Shown piece after piece: positions 34,546 to 42,377 of a stretch of 64,000 bases of DNA. The notes beneath the pieces were generated by a model. That model had not been told where the DNA came from. It searched no databases and saw only the letters and a list, made by a program, of their open reading frames with translations. The translations under genes were made by a program, and so were the position numbers. The DNA comes from Marinobacter vinifirmus (GTDB taxonomy: Bacteria > Pseudomonadota > Gammaproteobacteria > Pseudomonadales > Oleiphilaceae). Numbering within the stretch: position 1 is the first letter of the stretch; each line of letters begins with the position of its first letter. Location of the stretch: the NCBI RefSeq assembly GCF_002258215.1, contig NZ_NEFY01000003.1, forward strand, positions 124,001 to 188,000, given 5' to 3'.

Positions 34546-35883
34546 ATGAATACCCAACGCCACCCCCACGTGACCGCGGCGGCGACTGCCGCGGATTTCC
34601 TTATCGCCTCCCGGCAGTGCGAGATCCGCAACCTGGAGCACTTTCTGCGGATGGGCCGGCTGGTGCAAAGCGTGGGCAACCTGGTGCACGGGCTGCAACG
34701 GGAGCGGGGTGCTACCAACCTGTTTCTGGGTTCCGGGTGTCAGCGCTTCGCTAGGCAGCGGGACTTGGTGCTGAAACAGAACGAACAGCTGGCCTCAATC
34801 TTCCGGGAGGCGCTGGCGGACATCCAGCATGACCTGACCGACCACCCGGTCAGCAGTCCGTTGCTTGGACACATTGCTGGTGCCCTGCACTGCCTCGATC
34901 AACTTCCAGAAATGCGGCGCCGGGTAGCAGAGCAGTCTGCCAGCGTGGCGGATGCCACGGACTGGTACTGCGACACCATCCATAAGTTGATCACAGTGGT
35001 ATTTGAAGCCGCTGAAACCGTGGCTGAACCCTCTATCGCCGGCTTGCTGGTGGCCATGGTGCACGTAATGAATGGCAAGGAATACTGTGGCCAGGAACGG
35101 GCCACGGGCTCGGCCGGGTTCTCCAGCGGCCAGTTCGATAGTGCACTGTCACGGCGCATGATGCACCTGGTTGAGGCGCAGGAACGGTGTTTTGAGGTGT
35201 TTGTAAACTTCGCCCACGAAGAGAGCCTTGGGCTCTGGCAAACCCTTCGCGCTCACCCTCGGGAGCTGGAGATTGAACGGATGCGGCAGAAGGCAGTGTC
35301 TGTCGGGCGCTTTAAAACGCTGGATGAAGGATTGGCGGACCACTGGTTCCATCTGATGACTGAGCGTATGGACGATCTCAAGAAAATTGAAGACTCGATC
35401 GAAAGCGCCTTTCATCATCGCTGCGTGGAACGCTACACCGAAGCCCGTCGAACACTGGCTCACCAGGAAACCTTGCTGGCCTCACTGGAACAACGAAGCT
35501 CCCCGGCAACTCCGGTGTTGGTGGTCTGTGATAATGGCGTGGACGCACGCACGGTGGATGCCTGGGCCGGCGATGGCGTTGGGCAACAGGCAGGCCGGTC
35601 GATCTTTGACCTGGTTCAGGCGCAAACCCGCCGACTGCGCCAGATGTCCGAAGAACTCCAAAGTGCCAAAGAAGCCCTGGAAGACCGCCGTATCCAGGAA
35701 AAAGCTGTGTTGCTGCTGATGGAACACCGCAACATCAGCAACGACGAAGCCCACCGGTTACTGAGGAAACTGGCGATGGATCAGGGTAAACGCTTGCCAG
35801 AAGTGGCCCGGGCGTTGATGTCCATGTCCGCCGTGATTGGCAATCAAGCCGCCGGGCTCAAAAGCTGCAGAGGCACGCGATAG
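34546..35883 (+). CDS. nasR: NasR-type nitrate/nitrite-sensing antiterminator (NIT-ANTAR)
   Basis: 445 residues. An all-helical NIT sensor domain (about 35-290) contains LVHGLQRERGATNLFLGSG, the typical NIT start. The C-terminal ANTAR RNA-binding domain (about 375-435) contains DRRIQEKAVLLLMEHRNISNDEAH. NasR in Klebsiella binds the nasF leader RNA in response to nitrate or nitrite and prevents termination. Here it is divergent from nirB, whose leader has the matching terminator. AAGGAG precedes the ATG. Its 3' end overlaps the convergent SprT-like gene by 40 bp. Confidence 0.88.
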   Translation: MNTQRHPHVTAAATAADFLIASRQCEIRNLEHFLRMGRLVQSVGNLVHGLQRERGATNLFLGSGCQRFARQRDLVLKQNEQLASIFREALADIQHDLTDHPVSSPLLGHIAGALHCLDQLPEMRRRVAEQSASVADATDWYCDTIHKLITVVFEAAETVAEPSIAGLLVAMVHVMNGKEYCGQERATGSAGFSSGQFDSALSRRMMHLVEAQERCFEVFVNFAHEESLGLWQTLRAHPRELEIERMRQKAVSVGRFKTLDEGLADHWFHLMTERMDDLKKIEDSIESAFHHRCVERYTEARRTLAHQETLLASLEQRSSPATPVLVVCDNGVDARTVDAWAGDGVGQQAGRSIFDLVQAQTRRLRQMSEELQSAKEALEDRRIQEKAVLLLMEHRNISNDEAHRLLRKLAMDQGKRLPEVARALMSMSAVIGNQAAGLKSCRGTR

Positions 35884-36545
35884 CGCAACAGGCGGGATTG
35901 GTGGCTGACCAGAACGGTGCAGGTTTTGCGGTTAACCCGGATGACCTCACCTTTCTTCTCGCTGCGCCCGTCACCAAAACGCACGGCATCCCCGACCTGC
36001 CACTGCTGCCGGGCCTGCTTCGGGCTCGGCAGTTCAAAGGCTGCGCCCGAAAGTTCGATACCGGCCAACGTTGCCTGTTCACTCAGATACTGTCGGGTAG
36101 CCCCGGCGGCGCCGCTGTTATGCAACTCATCCAGCGCTTCATAGAAATGCCGGTTATGCACCGAGCCGTAATGCCGTTGCCCGGCGCTGTGCTGCAGCAA
36201 ATGGGCGAACTCATGGCAGCAGGTGTGCGCCAGCAGGTTCAGCACACTCACTTCCCCCTCAAAATAGCCGCGGCTCCGGATTTCCCGGGTGGATAACCAG
36301 CCCTGGGCGGTTTCCGGTTGATGCTTGGCGGCAATCATCCTGGCCCCGTAGGTGATCAAGTGTTGCTTCTTGCGGGGATCATAACGGTGGTAAGTGGCTT
36401 GCCCGGAGCCTACGCGCAGCACCAGTCCTGCACACTGGTTCTGTTTTCGAACCCAGCTTGCAGCCGGCGCCCATAGAATGTCCCGGGTGGCCTGGCACAT
36501 GAGAGTGCCGAGTGTCTTTGTAAATTCGGGGAGTGAAGATGTCAC
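35844..36545 (-). CDS. SprT-like zinc metalloprotease
   Basis: 233 residues, GTG start at 36545. The zinc motif HEFAHLLQH (HExxH) lies near residue 112, followed by VHNRHFYEALDEL with a possible third His ligand, the layout of SprT-like proteins. A C-terminal basic domain (about 175-230, GEVIRVNRKTCTVLV) looks like a small beta-barrel. Substrate unknown. It starts three bases after the HicB-like gene's stop, so the two are probably one operon. Confidence 0.75.
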   Translation of the reverse strand: MTSSLPEFTKTLGTLMCQATRDILWAPAASWVRKQNQCAGLVLRVGSGQATYHRYDPRKKQHLITYGARMIAAKHQPETAQGWLSTREIRSRGYFEGEVSVLNLLAHTCCHEFAHLLQHSAGQRHYGSVHNRHFYEALDELHNSGAAGATRQYLSEQATLAGIELSGAAFELPSPKQARQQWQVGDAVRFGDGRSEKKGEVIRVNRKTCTVLVSHQSRLLRYRVPLQLLSPAA

Positions 36546-36548
36546 GAG

Positions 36549-36941
36549 TTAACGGGCTTCCAGTTCTTTGCGAGCTGTCATTGCCAAAAAGGCTGACCGG
36601 CTCATATGTCTGCTCCGGGCCTCCTCGTCAATGCGACGCAACAGGCCTTCCGGAAGGCTGACGTTAAGGCGGACAGATCGGGTTTTCAAGCGGTTAACGT
36701 CTATATCCACCATCATCCAGAGACCACCCTGATAGTCACGGTTATTCATCAGGTCGTCCAGGGAGGATGGCGAGGGAAGCTCCATGTCTTCGTCTTCGCA
36801 GTAAAGCTCAATGGCCTCCTGTATTTTTCCCGGCAACTCCTGCCATTGGTCGGCAGCGGAAAAACAGCCGGGGAAGTCCGGAATTTCGGCGCCGTGGGCG
36901 TGCTCGTCGTCGCCCTTGTGTACGTATACGGGATAAAGCAC
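36549..36941 (-). CDS. HicB family antitoxin-like protein, orphan
   Basis: About 130 residues from a GTG at 36941, chosen because TGGAGG lies five bases upstream. The N-terminal partially degraded RNase-H-like HicB fold reads VLYPVYVHKGDDEHAHGAEIPDFPGCFSAAD. The C-terminal ribbon-helix-helix part reads SVRLNVSLPEGLLRRIDEEARS and RSAFLAMTARKEL. No hicA toxin gene (about 60 codons with GSHH) was found on either side. A palindromic operator lies 62 bp upstream of the start. Confidence 0.85.
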   Translation of the reverse strand: MLYPVYVHKGDDEHAHGAEIPDFPGCFSAADQWQELPGKIQEAIELYCEDEDMELPSPSSLDDLMNNRDYQGGLWMMVDIDVNRLKTRSVRLNVSLPEGLLRRIDEEARSRHMSRSAFLAMTARKELEAR

Positions 36942-37002
36942 GTTTACCTCCAAGTCCCACCCGGCCTGACGATAAATGCCACACAGAGTGTTAGCGATTT
37001 TG

Positions 37003-37020
37003 TTGTGTATGTTTACACAA
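37003..37020. promoter_or_regulatory. Palindromic operator upstream of the HicB-like gene
   Basis: TTGTGTA-TGTT-TACACAA, perfect 7-bp arms, AT-rich in GC-rich surroundings. RHH proteins bind such sites, so autoregulation by the HicB-like protein is likely (inference). Confidence 0.55.
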
Positions 37021-37051
37021 TGGTTTGTTCCTGACAATGAAGCCCGGAAAC

Positions 37052-37082
37052 AAAAACGGCCGGCCCGAAGGCCAGCCGTTTT
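37052..37082 (-). terminator. Terminator downstream of hcp
   Basis: AAAACGGCTGGCC-TTCG-GGCCGGCCGTTTTT on the minus strand, with a stable TTCG tetraloop and terminal T-run. Confidence 0.8.
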
Positions 37083-37103
37083 CCGAGGATCGAACCTGAA
37101 AAA

Positions 37104-37622
37104 TCAGGCTTCGATTGGCGAGCGCCAGTCGTCTGCACCGGAAGTGCCGGCAACGGCATGCTCCCAGGTTACCTTGCGGTAGGACAGGGAAACGGTTACC
37201 AGCTGGGTGAAGTCAGCGTTGGCAGCGTCCTGGCAGTGGGGCATGTTGCAGTCGATGTCGATGATGGTGGCATCTTCCAGGATGGTGGAGAAGAAGTGCT
37301 CCTGTTTGCCTTCCACGGAAGTGCGGTACCACTTGAGCTCTACTTTCGGCAGCATTTCGCCGGAAGCCAGGGCGTTGTACATCAGCGGGGTGGATTTGTT
37401 CAGGGCGGAAGTGAACTTGAACGGCTTGTGAACGCGCTGGCCGGAAGGCTGGCCGGACTGGGGATCAGTCGGAACGGTGACAACGTGGCTGAATTCCTGA
37501 ACCAGCACTTCGTCTTCGTGGCCTTCAACGTAGATGTTGCCTACGGAATCGGAAGTGAATGCGCCGGCGGTGATGTTGCCCTGAGTTTTACCTTCGATGC
37601 TGATATAACAAGGAGTTGGCAT
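37104..37622 (-). CDS. hcp: Hcp family type VI secretion protein
   Basis: 172 residues, the standard Hcp length, from ATG 37622 behind GGAG. Starts MPTPCYISIEGKTQGNIT, then VYVEGHEDEVLVQEF-like region, KPFKFTSALNKSTPLMYNALASGE and KWYRTSVEGKQEHFFSTIL. Hcp forms hexameric rings of the T6SS tube and carries effectors. No other T6SS gene occurs in the window, so this is an orphan hcp. No extra effector domain is fused. Flanked by its own terminator. Confidence 0.93.
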   Translation of the reverse strand: MPTPCYISIEGKTQGNITAGAFTSDSVGNIYVEGHEDEVLVQEFSHVVTVPTDPQSGQPSGQRVHKPFKFTSALNKSTPLMYNALASGEMLPKVELKWYRTSVEGKQEHFFSTILEDATIIDIDCNMPHCQDAANADFTQLVTVSLSYRKVTWEHAVAGTSGADDWRSPIEA

Positions 37623-37828
37623 AGTCTGCTCCATGACAATGTGTGAGTGAGTGTCCCAAGGTTGTTCCCTGGACGGCGTAACTGGTAACAATCCCCGTGC
37701 CAGTTTTTTAATTCTTATATAAAACATATAGTTATGTGTTTTTATGGCGTTTCCTGAGTGCCTTCGGGCAACGCGTTGCCTGGCGTACGGGCGAGCTTTT
37801 GCTGGCCGGGCAAGAAATGGCCCGGAGC

Positions 37829-39568
37829 TCAGATCCAGGAGCCTCCGGCCAGGGAAGTTAATAGCGCCAGCAGAAGCAGGGCTGAGACGCCTTGCCAGAA
37901 ACGTACCGGGTGCCGTTCCATGAGAGGAGGATGGTGTCGGGCGTGCCAGTCCTGCCCGGGGTGTCGGAGTTCATAGAGCAGTTCCGATAACGCCGGGTAG
38001 CGACGATGGGGTTCCGGGTGGGTGGCCCGGGCCAGGGTGGCGTCCAGCCACGGTGGCAGGTCTTCGCGCCAGGCCCTGGCTGGCCGGTATGTCAGGGCCC
38101 GCAGTTGTTTGCGAGTGCGGATTCGGGGTACATCGGTGTGGTAGGGCAGGTGCCCGGTCAACAGCTGATAGACAATCACGCCAAGGGCGTACTGATCCGA
38201 CTGCCAGGTGCCCGGCTCGCCGAGAAACAGTTCCGGGGCCGAGTAGAGGGCTGCGCCAACCGGATAGTCGGTGGCAGGTTTGCCGGCTTCTTCAAGACCG
38301 GCGACCCGGGTAGCTCCGAAATCGACCAGCATGGCCTGGCCATCGGGTGTGATCAGGACATTTTCCGGTTTCAGGTCCTGATGCACCATTTCCAGCCGGT
38401 GAAAGGCCCTGAGTCCCCGGATAATCTGCTCGGCCAGTTGTCGCACGGTTTCCAGGTCTGGCTGAGGGTGGTCAAGCATCCATTGCCGCAAGGTACAGCC
38501 TTCCACATAGTCAGTGGCCAGGTACAGGCAACTTTGCGGGCGCTCCGGGGCAAAGATGGCGACCACATGGGGGCTCTGCACGCGCTGGGCAATCCAGCGT
38601 TCGGTGGCAAATCGCTCCAGTTCGTCCGGGTACTGTCGTAACTCCATGGCGGGAAACTTGATTGCGACTTGCTTCCCGGAACTTTCATCCACGGCCAGGT
38701 AAACGTGGCTTCGGCTACTGATGTGCAGGGCCCGGATGATCCGGTACCCGTCCAGCACCTGTCCGGGTGCGGCCTCGGGCGCGAAGGGCAGTTCGCGATA
38801 GGCCTCCTGGGCGCTGACGTCCTGTGTCCGAGAGGGTAACTGGAGTACGCGCAGTACCTGAACGGTCAGGTTATCCTCACTTCCCCGCTCCAGTGCCAGG
38901 TTGGCCAATGCCCGGGCAGCGTGATACAGATTGTCCCCGCAGTCTGCAAGGCATCTGGTGATATCCCCTGCAGACAGTTGTTCGTATACACCATCGGTCA
39001 TCATCAGAAATACGTCGCTCCGGTGCAGGGTGACACTGCGATATTCGATGTCCAGTTGCGGGCTCAGCCCCAGAGCCCGGTTCAGGCAGCTTTCGTCGGC
39101 CGAAAGCCAGACCCGGTGGTCGGTCGTGAATTGTTCCAGGGTGTTGCCCTGAAGCCGGTAAATCCGGGCGTCTCCTACATGAAACAGGTGCGCCGTTGCG
39201 GATTTCAGCACCAGGGCACTGAAGGTGCAGACGTAGCCCCGGTCCTGGTCGTAGCGATAACGGCTTTGCCGGGTCTGGGCGTGCAGCCAGGCATTGGTGG
39301 CCCGAACTACCCGTTCGGCCGACTGTTTCACCGACCAGCTCTCGGGGGTCGAGTAGTAGTCGCTCAGGAAGCCTGCCACCGCCGCTTCACTGGCCTCCTG
39401 GCTGACATTGCTGGAGCTGATGCCGTCGGCGATCACCGCCGCAATGCCTTTGCTGTGGCGCTGATGATTGTCTGGTATCAACAGGCCGTGGAAATCCTGG
39501 TTGACCGGTTTCCGGCCGGCGCTGCTGAACTGTCCGGCTTCTATCGTGAGCTGTTGGGTGCTGGACAT
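37829..39568 (-). CDS. Fused PP2C phosphatase - Ser/Thr protein kinase
   Basis: 579 residues. N-terminal PP2C domain (about 1-245): AVIADGISSSNVSQEAS, LFHVGDARIYRL, MMTDGVYEQL, GSEDNLTVQVL. Protein kinase domain (about 265-540): VAIKFPAMEL, MVHQDLKPENVLIT (HxDxKxxN), MLVDFGATR. One C-terminal helix (about 555-577) anchors it in the membrane. Pseudomonas PA1782, beside nirB and nasA, is a similar kinase as I recall, so a link to nitrate assimilation is likely. It lies downstream of nirC behind a strong hairpin. Confidence 0.9.
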   Translation of the reverse strand: MSSTQQLTIEAGQFSSAGRKPVNQDFHGLLIPDNHQRHSKGIAAVIADGISSSNVSQEASEAAVAGFLSDYYSTPESWSVKQSAERVVRATNAWLHAQTRQSRYRYDQDRGYVCTFSALVLKSATAHLFHVGDARIYRLQGNTLEQFTTDHRVWLSADESCLNRALGLSPQLDIEYRSVTLHRSDVFLMMTDGVYEQLSAGDITRCLADCGDNLYHAARALANLALERGSEDNLTVQVLRVLQLPSRTQDVSAQEAYRELPFAPEAAPGQVLDGYRIIRALHISSRSHVYLAVDESSGKQVAIKFPAMELRQYPDELERFATERWIAQRVQSPHVVAIFAPERPQSCLYLATDYVEGCTLRQWMLDHPQPDLETVRQLAEQIIRGLRAFHRLEMVHQDLKPENVLITPDGQAMLVDFGATRVAGLEEAGKPATDYPVGAALYSAPELFLGEPGTWQSDQYALGVIVYQLLTGHLPYHTDVPRIRTRKQLRALTYRPARAWREDLPPWLDATLARATHPEPHRRYPALSELLYELRHPGQDWHARHHPPLMERHPVRFWQGVSALLLLALLTSLAGGSWI

Positions 39569-39582
39569 GGATATGAACCAGT

Positions 39583-39615
39583 GAAGCCCCCGGTGTGTGC
39601 GGCACCGGGGGCTTC
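39583..39615 (-). terminator. Hairpin terminator after nirC
   Basis: GAAGCCCCCGGTG and CACCGGGGGCTTC are perfect 13-bp complements between nirC and the kinase gene. No long T-run, so termination may be partial. Confidence 0.65.
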
Positions 39616-39623
39616 AGCCGTGA

Positions 39624-40472
39624 TCAGGCGCTGCGGGTGCTGGCTGGTGCGCGGTAGTCCGCTGCCAGCGTGCGCTTGGGCGCAGTGCGTATATGGGTGG
39701 CGTACAGGGTCAGGCCGGTGAAGGACAAACCGCCCACCAGGTTGCCCAGTACGGTGGGAATTTCGTTCCAGACGAAGTAATCCATGATGCCGAACTCGCC
39801 GCCCATCAGCAGGGCAAACGGGAACAGGAACATGTTCACAATGGAATGCTCGAAGCCCATGTAGAAGAACAGCATGATCGGCATCCACATGGCCAGTACC
39901 TTGCCCTGCACCGTGGTGGAGATCATCGCACCGACCACGCCCATCGACACCATCCAGTTACACAGCACGCCCCGCAGAAAGATGGTAAACCAGCCCGCTA
40001 CGCCGTGTTCGGCGTAACCCAGGGTGCGGGCTTTGCCGATGGAGGCGATCTTTTCGCCTACCACGCCTGGCTCGGTGTTGAAGCCGTAGGTGAAGACGAA
40101 GGCCATGATGGCGGCCACGGTGAGGGCGCCGCCGAAGTTACCCAGGAACACCCAGCCCCAGTTGCGGAGAATGCCCCGGGTATCCACGCCCGGGCGCCGG
40201 TCCAGAAGGGCCAGGGGCGTGAGCATGAAGACGCCGGTGAGCAGGTCGAAGCCCATCAGGTAGAGCATGCAGAAGCCGACCGGGAACAGCATCGCACCAG
40301 CCAGGGGGCTGCCGGTCTGGACGGTGACGGTGATGGCAAAGACCGCGGCCAGGGCCAGGATGGCACCGGCCATGAAGGCCCGGATCAGGACATCCCGGGT
40401 GGCCATATAGATTTTCGCTTCTCCGGCGTCGACCATCTTGGTGACGAACTCGGAAGGCAGAATGTAAGACAT
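39624..40472 (-). CDS. nirC: Formate/nitrite transporter family protein (nitrite channel)
   Basis: 282 residues from ATG 40472 behind AGGAGGAA. FNT fold with six helices: IRAFMAGAILALAAVFA, FPVGFCMLYLMGFDLLTGVF, NWGWVFLGNFGGAL, RGVLCNWMVSMG and the conserved FEHSIVNMFLFP. Nitrite uptake is the likely role because of the neighbouring nitrite genes and shared regulation. Transcribed from a sigma-54 promoter through a leader terminator. Confidence 0.92.
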   Translation of the reverse strand: MSYILPSEFVTKMVDAGEAKIYMATRDVLIRAFMAGAILALAAVFAITVTVQTGSPLAGAMLFPVGFCMLYLMGFDLLTGVFMLTPLALLDRRPGVDTRGILRNWGWVFLGNFGGALTVAAIMAFVFTYGFNTEPGVVGEKIASIGKARTLGYAEHGVAGWFTIFLRGVLCNWMVSMGVVGAMISTTVQGKVLAMWMPIMLFFYMGFEHSIVNMFLFPFALLMGGEFGIMDYFVWNEIPTVLGNLVGGLSFTGLTLYATHIRTAPKRTLAADYRAPASTRSA

Positions 40473-40512
40473 AAGGGATTCCTCCTGATTTTTTGGCGCG
40501 GTTGCCGGCGCC

Positions 40513-40565
40513 AAAAAAAAGGCGCCGCTCACGATTCGCTTTGAAAGCAAAGGTGAGCAGACGCC
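40513..40565 (-). terminator. Leader terminator upstream of nirC
   Basis: Minus strand: GGCGTCTGCTCAC ... GTGAGCGGCGCC followed by TTTTTTTT, before the nirC start. Its 5' arm can instead pair in CAGGC-GACGGC-GTCTG (40558-40573), a hairpin with a six-base loop, the alternative expected for antitermination. Confidence 0.7.
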
Positions 40566-40623
40566 GTCGCCTGAAGTTGTTCATTTTCGGTGTGGCAGAG
40601 TGCTGGTCTGCTGAAGGGTTCTC

Positions 40624-40639
40624 AGCAGGGTTCGTGCCA
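40624..40639 (-). promoter_or_regulatory. Sigma-54 promoter of nirC
   Basis: TGGCACGAACCCTGCT on the minus strand; GG (40637-40638) and GC (40625-40626) ten bases apart. One mismatch to TGGCACGNNNNTTGCT. Confidence 0.7.
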
Positions 40640-40768
40640 GCTCTGGCAGTTTTTAAGAAAAGGTAGTGATTTCAATAATAAAGCGGACGTGTGATCGAGG
40701 TTGGCCGGTTATTTCTGGCGCGGCCGGCAGCACCGATGCAGTGCAGCCTGCGTGGCACTGGTGCATTT

Positions 40769-41578
40769 TCAGCGCAAACTGAACCGAACCGGAAGGGCGT
40801 AGGCAAAGGTTCGGCCCCGCATTTCCGGCGGCACGGCGGGCAGCGGTGCAGCTTGTTCCAGCATTTGTAGGGCGGCATCGTCCAGCAGGCGGTGGCCGGA
40901 GCTGTCCCGAAGTGAGTGGCCCAGAAGCTCGCCGTCGCGGGTGAACTCGAACACGATCACCGGCGTGCCCTGCTGGCCCAGCCGTCGCGCCCGGCGCGGG
41001 TAGTCGTAGTAGCGTGCCAGGTGGCGGCTGAGTTTGCTCAGATAGCTGTTCACGTCGGCGGAGTTGCCGGCGGTCTGCAGAGGCACGGCATCCTGGTTTT
41101 CCGAGGCATCGCCCTCTTCCCCGGATGTCTCCGTAGCTTCTGAAATATCGGCCGCAGGGGCAGGCTCTGCCGGCGCGGGTGCCGGTTCCGCAGCAGGCTC
41201 CGGTGTTGGCTCGGGTTCAGGTTCTGGCTGAGGTTCGGGTTCCGGAGCCGGTTCGGGCTTGGGATCGGGTTTGGGCTCTGGCTTGGGTTTTGGCTTGGGT
41301 TTTGGCTTGGGTTTTGGCTTGGGTTTTGGCTTGGGTTCGGGTTTCGGTTCCGGCGCGGGCTCTGGCTTGGCAGGGGGAGCCGCGGGCTTTTCCACCGGCG
41401 CAGGCGTTTTCCGGCCAGCCAGGCTGATCTTGATAGCCGGTGCGGTGTTCACAGCGCTGTCGCCCAGGGTAGCCAGCTGCACGGGCTTGTCCGGTGCCGC
41501 CAGCGTCAGCCCGAAGCCAGTAGCAGCTATGGCCAGCACCAGAAACAACAACTTGGGGCCCTTGTGTTCCGGCATCAT
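40769..41578 (-). CDS. tonB: TonB energy transducer
   Basis: 269 residues: N-terminal helix (LLFLVLAIAATGFGLTLA), a long Pro-rich spacer with KPKP and EPEP repeats (about 60-145) that spans the periplasm, and a C-terminal TonB domain (about 180-269) with YYDYPRRARRLGQQGTPVIV and the end LPVRFSLR. Transfers proton-motive force from ExbB/ExbD to outer-membrane receptors. Last of four overlapping genes in the operon. Confidence 0.92.
   Translation of the reverse strand: MMPEHKGPKLLFLVLAIAATGFGLTLAAPDKPVQLATLGDSAVNTAPAIKISLAGRKTPAPVEKPAAPPAKPEPAPEPKPEPKPKPKPKPKPKPKPKPKPEPKPDPKPEPAPEPEPQPEPEPEPTPEPAAEPAPAPAEPAPAADISEATETSGEEGDASENQDAVPLQTAGNSADVNSYLSKLSRHLARYYDYPRRARRLGQQGTPVIVFEFTRDGELLGHSLRDSSGHRLLDDAALQMLEQAAPLPAVPPEMRGRTFAYALPVRFSLR
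41280..41339. repeat. 12-bp tandem repeat in tonB
   Basis: Five GGCTTGGGTTTT-type units spaced exactly 12 bp (41280, 41292, 41304, 41316, 41328) encode KPKP repeats of the TonB spacer. Four are identical. Confidence 0.8.
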
Positions 41579-41985
41579 TGTCCGGGCTCCGTCAGCAGCA
41601 GAACCTCGGTGTAGCCGCCCTGCTCCAGGACGGACAGCAGCGCTTCCAGGTCGGACATGGTAAGCGACTGGTCTGCGGCAATTCTCAGGGGATTGTTGTC
41701 ATCGGGTTGCGGCAGGGCGGCCAGCAGCTGTTCTTCGCCCAGCACCTTGCCCTGTACTTTCCACTGGCCATCGGCCGCGACCATCAGGTCGGCTTCGGGG
41801 GCACGTTCCTGTTGCTGTCGGGCTGCACCGGGCAGCTCGGGCAGGGGCTCGTTGGTCAGCTGGCCGGCCACGATAAAGAAGATCAGCAGCAGGAACACCA
41901 GGTTGATCAGCGGCAGCAGGGCATCTTCAACCCGGTCCAGCAGGCCTTTTCCGGAGGTTGATGGAGGAGGAACCAGTTCTGTCAT
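41575..41985 (-). CDS. exbD: ExbD/TolR family protein (second copy)
   Basis: 136 residues: one N-terminal helix with the functional Asp region (DALLPLINLVFLLLIFFIVAG) and a periplasmic domain. The usual PLIDVVF Asp is replaced by Asn (PLINLVF), so the proton-carrying residue appears lost. Overlaps tonB by 4 bp and the other exbD by 4 bp. Confidence 0.87.
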   Translation of the reverse strand: MTELVPPPSTSGKGLLDRVEDALLPLINLVFLLLIFFIVAGQLTNEPLPELPGAARQQQERAPEADLMVAADGQWKVQGKVLGEEQLLAALPQPDDNNPLRIAADQSLTMSDLEALLSVLEQGGYTEVLLLTEPGQ

Positions 41986-42377
41986 AGGTCGTTGGTGCTT
42001 TGGCGATTCCAGTGCGCTTCCACGCCGGCGTTGTCCAGGGCGCTCAGGGTGCGGGTGAAATCCGCCAGGCGGCTATCGGCGCTGGTGCCCAGGTTGGCTT
42101 CCCGGATGCCGGCTGCCTTCAGTGCTTCCAGTAATTCCCCGAGGCTGTAGCGGTTGTCCTGCCACACTACCTGACCGCTGGCGGTTACCTGCAGCTCAGG
42201 CAGGGGCTCGCCGGTCACGCTGCTGCGGCTTTCAGTGTTATTGCCCAGTTCCAGGTAGTCCACGGGCAGCAAGCGGGTGGTCAGCATGAAAAACACCAGC
42301 AAAATAAACACCACATCAATCAGCGGTGTAATCCGGATCGGTAGGGGCCGGTTCGGCCGGGGTTCAACCAGCTGCAT
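41982..42377 (-). CDS. exbD: ExbD/TolR family protein (first copy)
   Basis: 131 residues from ATG 42377, which overlaps the exbB stop by 14 bp. Helix RITPLIDVVFILLVFFML has the conserved Asp of the proton pathway. Periplasmic part follows. With the Asn-type partner it could form a mixed ExbD dimer, in which one subunit keeps the Asp. Confidence 0.9.
   Translation of the reverse strand: MQLVEPRPNRPLPIRITPLIDVVFILLVFFMLTTRLLPVDYLELGNNTESRSSVTGEPLPELQVTASGQVVWQDNRYSLGELLEALKAAGIREANLGTSADSRLADFTRTLSALDNAGVEAHWNRQSTNDL

Noticed and set aside
36942..37037. Possible HicA or N-terminal extension upstream of the HicB-like start
   Set aside because: Too short for HicA, no GSHH-type motif, and it includes the palindromic operator; the GTG with GGAGG at 36941 is the better start.
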